A stretch of DNA of 64,000 nt from Fagopyrum homotropicum (Eukaryota; Streptophyta; Magnoliopsida; Caryophyllales; Polygonaceae). The stretch covers positions 8,837,001 to 8,901,000 of the forward strand of contig BSWB01000002.1 in NCBI GenBank assembly GCA_033239125.1. Reading direction: 5' to 3'. This document shows positions 51,327-63,059 of the stretch, piece after piece. Each line of letters starts with the position of its first letter. The first letter of the stretch is position 1. The position numbers were made by a program, and so were the translations under genes. Under the pieces are notes generated by a model. It searched no databases and was not told where the DNA came from. It saw only the letters and a list, made by a program, of their open reading frames with translations.

Positions 51327-53071
51327 TGTTCGCTCCAAACGGTGTGTGCAAGCTTTAAATTTATAACCCTAGACTTAAGCTTAAAACAAGGATGCGAACC
51401 CGTAGTGTACGGGTCAATCGTAGTAAAAGCAAGAAAATTCCAGGGGTCGATCATAGGGACTCGGTGAAACAAAGTCAATACGGTGTGCTTATGTCAATAC
51501 TAACCACAAGAGCAATTAACACAATCAAAGATGAATAAGAAGTCAATAAAGCAAACATGCAATTCTAGGGATTAAAGCATCTAGTTGTGGTTCCAACTCA
51601 AGATCTATAGATAAGCGGACAAAGCTGAGATTTTTGCGTGGGGAAGGTGTTTCTAAAGTGGAGTAGATCACCGGGTAAGTCTCACTACACATTAATTCTA
51701 AACCGTAACTCCTATTACCGGGTAAGTCTCAAGGAATCAAGATAAAGAACTATAACCTCAAACTAACACACCATCTAAGGGAATAGAATCAACCTTTTCC
51801 GGGTAAGTCTCAGGCTAACTCACAAAGATGGGATGGAAGCACACTCAAACCCCAATAAAGGATGAACCTTTATTACCTACACTTATGATCGTCAATACAC
51901 AAACTAAGGAATTACCGGGTAAGTCTCATCCTAAGCTTGCTTTGAACCAGGAAAGGTGTAATAAGAATAGGATTTGGCAAACTCTAACACTTAACTCTCA
52001 GTTATGGATCAGATAAGTCACCTCGGTCAGCCAGTTTCCACCCCGGCCGAGGTGTTCATCGACTGAACGAGATGCTTAGGGTTAAGGTTAAAGACTCGAA
52101 CTTTCAGGATCCTACTGGAATCTAAGATTATTCTATCATTGTTTTTCCCACAACCTTCAGCCAATCACCCTAGAATCACACAAGGAAATTAGCCACTCAT
52201 CATCATTATGAAAGTATTAAATATAAGGGAAGAAGGTGAATATTTGAACAAAGAAGAATTTAATGAAAAGACTTCGATAACTGAATCAAATATCACAACA
52301 AAGCGTTCTTTGGATAACAATCCAAAAAGACAAGACAACAATTGAGGGAATTGAAGACAATCTTACAAAACCCTTCAATAAAGCTATAAAAGCTTATGAA
52401 CTTCAATCTTCCTTCAACCTTCAAAAAGGTTCTTCAAATCTTCCAACTTGGGGAAGGCTGCTGCTGCTGCGTGATTTCCGACTGTATGCGGCGATCCGAA
52501 GATGTAAGCGGATGTCGGAATTATGGGAAATCCGACCCTTTTTATAGGAAAATAACCCTCCAAAGATAATAAATCTTAGAAAGATATTCTCCCATAAATA
52601 TAGGTAAAATATATGATCTTCTTCCTTCCAGGAGCCAAGCCCAAAAATATAAGATCACCTTCCAAAGATAAAAGATCTCAGCCAAGAATAAAATATTCTC
52701 GCCGCGTCCTAGGTGTTCGCCTCGGTCAAGTCGGCGTCTCTGGATCACCTCGGTCGAGATGAATCTCTGGTCAACCGAGGTGACACACAACTGAATGTGA
52801 AATCTCTCAAAACTGGTCCAAAGTAAATCTTTAATCCATGACTATGCTCTCTGGATGTAGCTCCAAATGACTCATGACTCCTTTTGCTCCTTTTTTGATG
52901 CAAAACGTACCATTTTACCTGCAATTACAACAAAACTAGGTGTAGACCTCGATTCTCGCAAAGGTAGATGAAATGGTAGTAAAATCACATAATGTACATA
53001 CAAACATGCAGATTATGAAAGATAAAACGTCCAAACAAACCCTAAAATATAGACTATAATTCATGCTATCA
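51327..53071 (-). repeat. 5' LTR of element C
   Basis: 1745 bp, with a TATA box (TATAAAAAG on the minus strand) at 52538-52546. About 10 substitutions against the 3' LTR. Modules lie at about 52019-52074 and near 52720-52785. Confidence 0.93.
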
Positions 53072-54122
53072 TAGGGTTTCTAGTTAGACGTGTGAAGATT
53101 GCTATTTCGCAACGGAGATTTGCGAAAGACTTGGAGATTTGGAAGTTACGCTTTGTCCTTAGGTTTGATTAGAAGACGGATTGACATCCCGTTCTTCGTT
53201 CTTATCAAGGATTGTGATTGGTTTGTTTTATTCCGAATCTGTTATACATCATTACTCTTGTTTGTGGATTTGAGATTGATTTGAGATTTATTCGAGGTTT
53301 TCAAAGGTTTTCATCTTTCATATTTCTAAATCTTGAATTTGATATCATAATGACTGTTGTTGGCTAAAATCCTTTAGCAATTCTAAGGTGAAGGGTTGAT
53401 AGTTGTGGCTTAGATGATGATAGATCGATCGTAAACATATTGGACCCTGAAAGTTTGAGAGAATCGCCGACGAGCCAAAATCACGGTGTGTTCTTGAGTT
53501 CCACGGCCGTGGAATCTCAAGATCCACCCGTAATTTCCCTTAGTTTACGAACCTTGCTTTTACTTTAATCCAAAGTTAAAGATTTGCTTTAACTTAGTCT
53601 TGGCTTACCCTTTCTAGGTGGTAGTGAACCCTCAACAACCTCTACCTCGATTTCAAGTGTCACAACCTTAATCGGTTTAGTTAGTCTTGATCCTTGGGTT
53701 ATAAGTTTGGGTATTTGAGATTAATTCTTGTCTTTAGATCCTTTCTATACTGAAGCCTCAACAACCTTTATAGAGAGTACCTTTAGATATGTCATATAAA
53801 GCCTTGAAACTTCACCGTACATTGCTTTACATTCGTATACCTTTGTAAATCTCAACTCTGTCCTTATATCTTTAGTATATCTTGAATCGATTGCCACAGC
53901 TAGATTCCTGGATCTTTAGGATTGTTGTTTTCCCGATATTTACAAAGCTCATACATTTACTTGCTTGACAATTCTATAATTGGATTTAACCCCCCAAATC
54001 CCTGTGTTCGATACTCTGGAATTCTTGCTTAACTATATCGATCCGTACACTACGGGTTTGCTTGCTTGATTTCTAGTTTTATAAATTTAAGACTTATTTG
54101 CACGCACGCTAAGTGGCGAACA
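53072..54122 (+). repeat. 3' LTR of element A, second part
   Basis: It resumes at the TAGGG duplication and runs to the CA end, matching 12576-13625 of the 5' LTR. It includes the tripartite module at 53478-53536 (centre 53501-53512). Confidence 0.92.
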
Positions 54123-54862
54123 TCACATACACAAATAAGAAATATGATAAACACCCAACATGCTATCACACATTTTCCATTTGTATTATCTTTATAACGT
54201 CATACACTCATAACCAATGTTTGGTTGTGACATGAGAAGTCTACGACTCTCGCCCCTGTTTCCTTTACCATATGGAGTGGTCAGGCGTACATCTTGTATA
54301 TCATAAGGAGTGGTGTAGTACACTTCCCGTATTATAGGACTGACCTAGTCCCAAATAACCCTTCAGCTTCCCTCGGGAATATTGAGCAAGCTGTCACCGC
54401 CCGTTACAAGGGGATTAATCATACCTCGATAATAATCAATATAACACATGCTAGAAAACATATAACAATCACCGCTCATGCACTCATCCAATACATGAAC
54501 GCAACTAAGTAAGTCCTACGGACTTACTTGTATCCGGATAACATCAACTATCGATCAACTCACGAATTCCCCCAGGAATATACACCGCTTGATAAACAAG
54601 GCATACATAAATCAATCATAAAACACATGCTAGAAGACTCCTAGGAGTCCTAGCCTCAAAGATCCTCATAAGATAATAAACATCGTAATCAACCTCGATA
54701 ATCTTATCACAACGTCAAAGCTTCGAAAGGCATAAACTATACCATAATACCATCATCAACACACAACTAACTTAGCATGCTTCTAAACTGAAGTCAAAGG
54801 ACAAGAGGAAGGAAGACATACCAAAGAATTTGGTATGATCTGAAGCAAAGCGCGGACACGGA
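54123..54862. mobile_element. solo-LTR-like element F, middle part
   Basis: Continuation of the sequence interrupted by A. It has no coding frame. It ends at ACGGA, the target duplication of solo LTR E, and resumes after 56706. Confidence 0.5.
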
Positions 54863-56701
54863 TGATAACACGATTTATGACGTTAGTTTAGGCATCCATT
54901 TAGATAGTTTTTCCCGTTATTCATGCATGGTTTGGCATTAGTTCATGATGTTTACGCTTAATCCATACATATTGTCGAGATAGACGTCTACACGAACTAT
55001 TGTCGGTTTTGTAGGTATTTTGGGAGCTTTTGGAGCTTAATCGATATATTCAAGGATCGTTACTCGTGATGACACACTTCCGGACTCATAGGAAAGCAAG
55101 CTATGAGCAAAGGAGGACACATGGGACCTTGTTGGTGCATGCCTTGCACCAACTCGTGGCTTAATGATCTAAAGAAGGATAAACCACCAAAACCATGGTC
55201 ACTAGGACTTCCACACCCGTGGAATTGGGCCGTGGTTTCCTCTGGACAGCTGTGACAGCTGTCCCACGATCTCCATAACCGACTCTTGCCCTTGATGGAG
55301 AATGAGAAGTGGTCCTGCAGGCTGTTGCAGGGGATTCTCACACATTCTCTCACACACTCTCTCATTAGACATCATTCCATTGGAGGCTACTCTTGAAGAG
55401 GAAGCAAAAACACTCTCATTTTGGAGGAGAAGAAGAAGAAGAACACTAGTATTAGAGTTTTTGGAGTTTTAGAGTGATTTTTGAGTGAACTTGTTGGAGA
55501 CATTTTGCAAGGATTTGTAAGGAACGATTTGTACCTTCTTTTGAAGGGTTGTAAGTCTTTCTTAACATTTATTCAGCTTGTTTGCTTGTTCTACTTGTTT
55601 CATCTCTCTTTCATTTCATTTTCTTGGTATGGAAGCCATGAATGTATGCTTGTTGAGTTTGATTGTTAAAATGCTTGTTGTTGGCTAAGTAGATGCGATT
55701 CTAGGGTAAGGGAATGATGGTTATGGCTTGGACTATGATAGAATATACTTAAATGTATCTTTGGATGATTTGTTTGCTCGAACTTAACTGTTGTTACAAA
55801 TCATGGTCTGTTCTAGCATAACCACAGCCGTGGTTCTGATTATCAGCCCGTGGTTTGTTCTGTTGTGCTTGTATTGATAAATCTGAATGTTAGGATGTTA
55901 GATTGTTGAAATCCTAGTGTTTGTTAAGCTTAATCTAGCCTAGAGTTACCTAAAGCTAGTAAACTAAGTGAGGAAAGAGACCTACCCGGTGATTTCCAAC
56001 CTTAAGTACCAATGATAATGAACTCTAGGTAGTAGTGAGCCTCACAAGCCGCTATTGGACTGAATGTGCTAGGATTGATGTTTAGGACTTGCCTTCCCGA
56101 GACTTACCCGGTAAGGAGAGTTTAGACCCCTAGATAGCAATCCGGTTTGTGTAGATTTCCCAACCTTAGGCTCCTAGAGACTTACCCGGTGATAGGACCT
56201 TAGTTGCGGGATTAGTGGATCATGAGACCTACCCGGTGATTGATCCCATTTGAGAAACATTCCTTCTCAACATACCATAGCTAGTCCAAGGGTTGATTAG
56301 AAGCTTGAGTCCAATGCCATAATCGGAATTCCTAACCCCTAGAATCCGCTTTTCTCTCTTTGATCACATATCTCGTGTTTGCTTTGCTTATTTGTGTTTC
56401 TAGCTTAGTAGTTCGTTTGATTTGTTAATCTTGCATGATTCGTGATCCTTGCTTGATCACCACAAAACCAATCCAAAAACATTGTGATTTTCTTTTCTTT
56501 ATTCCTTTCTCTTCTCTTAGCCTAGATTTGCACTATCCATAATCACCTATTTTATTCGATTTCACCTTAGTCTTTGTGTTCGACCTCGGAATACTATCCT
56601 TACTACAAAACGACTCATACACTGTGGGTTCGCTAGGAGTTAGGAAAAATATATCGAGTTATAAATTTAAAACTTTTGTGCTACACAATCTTAGTTTAAC
56701 A
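54863..56701 (+). mobile_element. solo LTR E of the D family
   Basis: 1839 bp from TGATAACACG to TTTAACA, flanked by perfect ACGGA copies (54858-54862, 56702-56706). It aligns over its length with the D LTR in the opposite orientation at a clearly lower identity (roughly four-fifths by eye). It retains four GAGAC(T/C)TACCCGGT motifs (about 55978-56235) and modules at 55190-55238 and 55798-55856. The TATA region has changed (GAGAAGTGGTCC against ATAAAAGTGGTCC). It formed by recombination between the LTRs of a former element. Confidence 0.88.
55798..55856. repeat. tripartite palindromic module, solo LTR E
   Basis: AAATCATGG, 15 bp, CCACAGCCGTGG (55822-55833), 14 bp, CCGTGGTTT. Arms and centre have changed from the D version, but the geometry is the same. 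Confidence 0.72.
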
Positions 56702-56706
56702 ACGGA

Positions 56707-57124
56707 CAAGGGTATGCGTAGGCGCGGTGACAAGTCCCCAGACGCCGCGATCGCGGCCAATGCAGGCGCGAGGGCGGCAACACGCCAGGAGGTGCGGGGG
56801 CGGCACAAGTGAGACATGGGTGTGGTTTCCTCAGCAGAGCACAACTCTTTGTGCTGTTCGAAAACTCTATCACTGGAACCACTTCACTCCACCACTGGAG
56901 TCAACCTAGGCAATCCCACCTTCATCCATACATGTACACATACATAGCCAAACGTCCAAAAGACAAACCATCAAGATCCTCCTTGTTGGATTCAAAACAA
57001 GGAAAATGAAGAAGATAAAGAAGAAAGAAAGAGGAAATAGGATGAAGAGCTCACCAATCCGCTGTAGATAACTAGAAAAACCACAGTTGCAACCTTTGTC
57101 AGCTTCTGAAAGCCACAAATCACA

Positions 57125-57177
<53 letters not shown>

Positions 57178-57439
57178 ATCTTCAAAAGCAAGAAGATCAA
57201 GAAAGAAGAGAAAGAGAGGAAGAGAAGAAGAATGAATGTGAATGAGAGAAGAAGAAGATCATAAGAGGATTCGGAAACCCTCATAATGAAACGAAAAGGA
57301 AATACTTAAGGAGGAGGAAAGCAAAAAAGGAAATCGGCCAAAAGACGGTCGTGGCCCGACATAGCCGCACCCGCGGCGGCGCGACAACGGGCGAGGTTAA
57401 GCGCGGTCACGAGATCTCCTAAGGAACGTGGTTGTTACA
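56707..57439. mobile_element. solo-LTR-like element F, right part
   Basis: GC-richer sequence ending TGTTACA, the inverse of the TGTAACA start at 11596. It includes a (CAT)n microsatellite (about 57125-57176), whose minus-strand frame reads as a run of Met and is not a gene. The right boundary is inferred from the terminal inverse repeat only. Confidence 0.45.
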
Positions 57440-57744
57440 AAAACAAACCGATAATCAACAATCAACTCAAAACGAGTGAGAAGAAGAATATAAGAAGAAG
57501 AACACACTTGTGAGGCTGCAAGTCGACATTCGGTGTGTGGGGGCGACTGTAGTCTGTCGAGGCGGAGGTGGAAGAAGCGATTGGGGAACCTTATCGAGGT
57601 AGAGGAGGCGGCCGTCGAGGCGTGGGGGCGTGGGGGCGGGCGAAATCTATATAGATGGCGGGGTTGTGTTTTGTTCCTGTGTGAGGACCCGCGAGGATGA
57701 GAGTTGACATCTACTCTGGTAAGGCGATAACCAAGGTATTTTTA
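57440..57744. other. GC-richer spacer, nothing recognised
   Basis: Repeated GAAGAAGAA and GGGGGCG text. No open frame with a motif. It could still be part of element F if its end lies further right. Confidence 0.3.
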
Positions 57745-57925
57745 AAAAAAAATGCAACATTGCGGTTCAAACTACAAAAATGCGGTTCGGTTCATAAACT
57801 GAACCGCAAGTCCGCAACACAATTTTTGCCAAACCGCAAACTGAACCGAAAAGATGTGGTTTGGACTGCAATCTGCGGTTTTGGTTCGATTTGGTGAACC
57901 GAACCGCATTCTTGTAAGCCCTATT
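57745..57925. repeat. AACCGCA/TGCGGTT repeat cluster (hAT-like)
   Basis: Many direct and inverted copies of GCGGTT and AACCGCA lie in 180 bp (TGCGGTTCAAAC, TGCGGTTCGGTTC, GAACCGCAAG, AAACTGAACCG). Dense subterminal repeats of this type are common in plant hAT elements. I could not place termini or an 8-bp duplication. Confidence 0.4.
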
Positions 57926-60134
57926 GTGGATCGGATCATACCATATTTAACTAAGAAAATATAGTCATATTTTATTTTAATGTTATTATAAGATAATTGT
58001 TACACAAGATTGTTATTTGGACGGTCGAGAGACGCCACAAATGCGCATGCGCCTCGCTAGGACGCATACATGTTATCCCTTGTGCACCTATGCGCGCTTA
58101 TATTTCAAAATTGTAGCCGTTGTTTAGAATTGTAGTCGTGATAAAAGTAGCCGTTAGAATATATTCGTTAAAGACACGAGTTTATATCCTTATATACATA
58201 TCAAATTATATCTTCACATCCGAAATCACTAGTCTTTTATCAAACTCGTAAAAGCTCGTACAAATGTCGACATTTTCGAAGAAGCCGATGTAAAATCCGA
58301 TGGTGAAAGCATACACATGTCATTCGATGTAAATAAATATAGTCATCCGGAAGAACTTGACAAGTAAGTGCACAATTGATACTTAAAAAAATATAGTTTT
58401 AAACATGTTATAAAAGAAATTGTTAAATTAGTTTTAGACATGTTAGAATAAATAATTGAAATTGTAGAATTAGTTTTAAATTTATTAGAATAGAGAATCT
58501 AAAATTTTAACTAGTTTTAGACGTATTAGAATAGGAACTGAAATTGTTGAATTAACTTTTAAACATGTTATAATCAAGAACCGAAATTGTTGAATTAATT
58601 TTTAAAGATATTAGATTAGAAAAGTAGAACCGTTGAATTAGTTTTTAAACATATTAGAATAGAGAAGCTGAAATTATTGAATTTATATTTTATTTAAATT
58701 TAGTTACTTTTGGATAGTATTTTTTTTAGATTGCTATTAACATCGCTCTTATTATATTTGAAAACTTTGACCTTATATTATCATTAGATTAGATAGTATT
58801 TTTGTACATTGTTTTTGAAAACGTCTTGACGTGATTGTGATTTCATTTGTTTACAAATATTATGTTATTTTCACCAAATTTACAACTAGAGAAGATTTAT
58901 TAACCCATTATTATTTTATTCATAATAAATATTAGTAATAACAATTTTTGATATTATCATTGAATAGATTATTACCTTAGTGTTATAATTTTAATTGAAA
59001 TATAAAGAATTAATATAAATTTGTTTATATTATACTGATCAAATATAATTACAAGTTAAGTGTCTATATAATTGGTTTAAAGATGTTACGAGTTAAGACT
59101 TACAAAATTATTGAACATAACTTTTCTATTATATTAGAAAAGATCTAATGATTATATAGATATGGTCCTAAATTGGACATTGGTTTATAGTATGGACCGA
59201 TCTGAATTTGCGGTTGAATCAGTTTTAATCAACTTTATTTTGAGACATAATGTCAACCAAGCATGTCGAGAGAATCTAGCCCGTGATCAAGTCTTAACAT
59301 TATGTATAAACAATTATGTATTGTCAAAAGGTCAAACCTACACTTTTCTTGATTTCTTTTTCGATATTTGATATATATAAAGGGAATTCAAGCCAAAACT
59401 CATCAATCTAATCTTTTAACCTGAAAATGAAAGGGTTATATACACGACGCTTAAATTGACACATATCAACAAAATTCGTAAAATGTCGACGTCTAGTTTG
59501 AACGTTGACGGATGGCACTGGCACTCTACCTTTTTTTTAAAAAAAATTATTTTCGGAAAAAAAAAGACGCCAACTGCTTCTTGGCACTGACTGAGTACGA
59601 TTTTTTTTTTTTTTATGTTAGTAAATTAAAATCCGTATATTTAGCTTTTTCGAACAATATAATCGGTATTATACGAGAGATAATGAAAATTTTTTTTAGG
59701 TTAAGAGGTAAGTCAAAGATTGTAATATTATTATTTAGATTTAATGAACATATTTGAAATATGGAAAATTTTGGATGCGCTCTATATTTATGACTTTTTT
59801 CATATTTTGTCAAAAAAAATTTTAGTTTTCGGATGACTTCCTCGAGCTTTATTATTTTCTATTATAACTCATGAGCTAACTTTTCTTGATAAAACTATTG
59901 TCTGTTATATATTTCGGGAAATTATAAAATTAGAAGCGCTCTAAAATTGAAATATCCTTGAACACATTTCGAAAAAGTATAAAGTGCAGAAATTTCCATT
60001 AAAATTTCCGCTAGCGGTGATTTAGTTCTCTATGGAGCAAGCTACGAAGCTTTGTATACGAAGGAGGTATAAATGTTATGCATAAACTTCTTAAGCGATT
60101 TTTGTTCTCACCGACATTCTTGTCGCAGAGTAAT
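57926..60134. other. AT-rich spacer, no supported gene
   Basis: The stretch 58020-58370 looks like promoter plus a short start (TATATAC, then ATG at about 58265 with a stop after eight codons). 59160-59371 has a 69-codon frame without motifs. Neither can be supported as a gene. Confidence 0.35.
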
Positions 60135-60370
60135 GGATGGACTAACTAGAGTTGTGCAAACGGTTCGGTCCAATACGGTCCGGATGGTAATGGATTATTA
60201 TTATTTTTAAAAAAAGTTTTATATGGGTTAATTATGATCCGAGCCAAACCTATACCGTATTCACTTCCTTTTAAAAAAAATATGTTAAAAGTCAAGAAAT
60301 GGTCCGGATAAGACCGGACCGTAATATCACAGACCGGAATATAAGTGGATATGATAATTACAATAGAAGA
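60135..60370. repeat. CGGTCCGG repeat cluster
   Basis: Direct and inverted copies of GGTCCGG and CCGGACC (60160-60185, 60300-60345) border an AT-rich core of about 110 bp. It resembles the AACCGCA cluster upstream and is probably a small hAT-type relic. No termini were placed. Confidence 0.35.
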
Positions 60371-60652
60371 CCGGAAATCTGCAGAGTCCTATCACTAACA
60401 TTATGTGCTTGTTTTTTGGTTGCTAAATGAGGAGGGTGTTCACATGGTTCCTATAGATTTGGAAGAAAAGCAAATGGGTTAAGCAACAATTAAGTTTGGT
60501 ATAGAATTGGCCTGTTAAGAGATAGTTGTGGGCCGGTGACCCATTATCTTGGGTGAACCCTTGCAGCATGTTAAGAAAGGTGAGATTTTGTTGGGGCGTG
60601 TTATATACACGATTTTAAATTTACTTGGTACCGAATATAAACGTTTTGCGGT

Positions 60653-60880
60653 GGCGCTCAAATAGATTTGAGCGCTTTGCGATGGCGCTCAAATCTTAAA
60701 AAAAATAAAAAGAGCAAAAATAAGAAAAAACAGGGTTTTGAGCGCCGGCGCATGGCGCTGGCGCCCAAAACCCTATTTTTTTTAATTTTTGCTCCTTTTT
60801 TATTAAAGATTTGAGCGCCTTCTTACTTTTGCATTTTTTTATTGAAGATTTGAGCGCCTTCGGAAGGCGCTGGCGCTCAA
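60653..60880. repeat. three inverted repeats built on TTTGAGCGCC
   Basis: GCGCTCAAATAGATTTGAGCGC forms a short palindrome (60654-60675). A larger hairpin has arms of about 60 bp (60684-60745 and 60762-60819) around a GC-rich apex. A third inverted pair is at 60849-60880. All use the same GAGCGCC unit. Confidence 0.7.
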
Positions 60881-60960
60881 ATTCTTTTTTTTTTTTTTTT
60901 TTACTTGTTGAGCGCCATCGGAATGCGTTTGTTTTTTACGCTAGTAAAACAAACCTCGTA

Positions 60961-61461
60961 CATTTAGCTTTTTCGGATTTTGTATAATAATGGGTCGGGC
61001 GATTGTATTACCGGTTCTATGTTGCAAAACCGTTCATCCAAACTATCACTCACACAAGTATCTTTTTACCCTAAATGATAATTACAAGTGATCGGATGGG
61101 TTGACTTTATTTAGGCTTCACTTCAAAATTTAAACAAGTTTCAAAATAAACAAAAAAACTATCATACGACGAAAATTTAATCACAAAATAATATAGTATT
61201 TTAACTCAAAAATTAAGAATCACATGTTTTAAAATCTAAAAGATCAAAAGTTGAAGCTAAAAAGCAATTTGTTTTTATAACATCTTTGACTTGATTGACA
61301 TTCATCAACTCTTTGAAATTGAGAAAAACTCACAAATGTAGTCCTTTGAAAATCGAAAGATACTCAAACAATGAAATCAATATACACAATTTGCAAGTTA
61401 CATTTTTAAGTTTACAAATTTGAAATTTATATATGCATAACAAAAATAACAATTACTCTCA
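60961..61461. other. AT-rich spacer, nothing recognised
   Basis: No frame, repeat boundary or RNA gene supported. Confidence 0.35.
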
Positions 61462-61754
61462 GGGCCCGTTTGGCTCCAACTCCGGTAACGGAAACGGAAT
61501 GGAAACGAATTTAGTCCATATACATATCCTTATTCATGAAATTTTATGGAATCATTCCTTGAGCTTTAGTGCAAAGTGCACATGTTTTCTCCTATTTTGT
61601 TACCCTATAGGGTATCAAAAGTAATCAAACTATATTCCAATTACTTCAAACCACAATGAATGATTCCAAAAAATTTTCATGAACAAGGGCGTACGTATGG
61701 ACTAGATTCGTTTCCATTCCGTTTCCGATTCCGGAGTCAAAACCAAACGGGCCC
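61462..61754. mobile_element. Tourist-like MITE, copy 2
   Basis: Perfect 12-bp terminal inverted repeats (GGGCCCGTTTGG and CCAAACGGGCCC) are flanked by TCA on both sides. The interior matches the copy at 9652-9930 in the same orientation (GGTATCAAAA, TACTTCAAACCACAA, ACTAGATTCGTTTCC). It has better-preserved ends than copy 1. Confidence 0.72.
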
Positions 61755-61757
61755 TCA

Positions 61758-63059
61758 ATGTTTTCTATCGAAATAAATTTCATCTACTAATCCATTTTTA
61801 GAAAAATTACCATGTTCTCGAAAAAAATCAACACACAATCATAAGGCTATGAAATATGAAGTGATTAGAACAATTGAAAAAGGGTTGCTTACACCATTCA
61901 ATGGTACATTACGATTAGATAGGATTATGGAAGGATCATCCCTCTTACTTCAGCGGTCAATAGAGACAACATCATTGAGTGGTTCCAATAAAACACGAGT
62001 TTCTACATGATAGGAAAATACAAATTAGTGATAAATTTCGATACACAACTTGTCTTGTAGTAGACATATCGAAATTAGATGGACTAACCCTTACGAAGAA
62101 AGTTCTGCCCTGATATTATGGCAACTACAAGTCTATAACCCATCTACAAACCGGAGCACAAAACCCATCCAAGTTCCTTATGAATACCAACTCTATGGAA
62201 GTTTAACTTCCCATAATTCACGCTTTACGTAAGTGGATAATTGCATAGTAGTCTCAACAATATTAGTTTTTATATTCAATAAGTTTAAGATGTGAAGGAG
62301 ATAGACGCCATATATTAATAGATAAAAAGTATAATAAATTTATGCTCAAAATGATCGGGGCTACCAATTTGATGTACCCATATTAATACCTATTCCATCT
62401 AAACCACTCCTTAGATCATGTAATATATAACTTGTCTCACACATTCTTAACTAACTGCACTAACTACACAGTCGTCAATATAACATTCATCATGGATTCA
62501 AATATGGAGCAGTGAAAAAGAAAATGATTACAATGAAAGAGATTGTTGTCATTGCATATTATAATCTTATTGTTTAGGATGGCAATATTACAGGCATGAT
62601 CATAACTCAATCATAACTTGCTTCGTAATTAAGTTAATCATGCAAAGATCATACAATAAACAAGTTCACCCATTTATAACCTATAATCACATCGATAAAA
62701 TGACATGGCGATGTTCATTATTGAAAAACTAATTTATACTCGTTAATTTTAACCGATTTTTATTTAACATTTGGTAACCTTAAAATTTTCAATGGATATG
62801 ATTTTGATATTTACTGTGACGTTTTTTAACCCGTTATCAACAATATTGTTTTATTATATATTTTTAAAAATAGTTTAAAAAAATATTTTTAAAATAAAAA
62901 TTCATACTTAATTAAAATAAAATAATATATCATAAAACTGAAAATAACTTTTAACTTATTAACAAAAAAAATGGTGAAAACACATGTTCAACCATAAATA
63001 ATATTTGTCCCTTAAATGTTAACATTTTAACCAACGAAGGTATAATTTGTAATCCATCG
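61758..63059. other. AT-rich spacer, no supported gene
   Basis: Only short frames; the 60-codon frame at 62050 has no motif. Nothing else recognised. Confidence 0.35.

Larger units (their letters stand above)
46439..53071 (-). mobile_element. non-autonomous element C of the B family
   Basis: A 6.6-kb minus-strand element with two 1745-bp LTRs (46439-48183, 51327-53071) that differ at about 10 positions. It is flanked by a perfect TAGGG duplication (46434-46438, 53072-53076) inside the 3' LTR of A. LTRs and 3' UTR are those of the B family, but the interior is only 3.1 kb and encodes one 359-aa protein. Its leader contains two primer-binding sites. It needs enzymes in trans. Confidence 0.94.
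11960..54122 (+). mobile_element. Athila-type Ty3/gypsy element A (host of three insertions)
   Basis: The outer Athila-like element has a 1666-bp 5' LTR, PBS, gag-pro-RT-RH-IN, an Athila-type extra ORF, a long 3' UTR, PPT and a 3' LTR. Removing the nested D, B and C leaves about 12.9 kb. Flanks are ACACA and TCACA, an imperfect 5-bp duplication. By eye the two LTRs differ at roughly 38 of 1660 positions (about 2.3%) plus small indels, making A the oldest of the datable elements here. Several stops and frameshifts mean it is not coding-competent. Confidence 0.9.

Noticed and set aside
56906..57178. 90-codon minus-strand frame beginning with a Met run
   Set aside because: The Met run is the (CAT)n microsatellite on the opposite strand; the rest has no motif.
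58265..58370. possible start of a host gene (TATA-like text then ATG)
   Set aside because: The frame stops after eight codons and no downstream exon can be followed.
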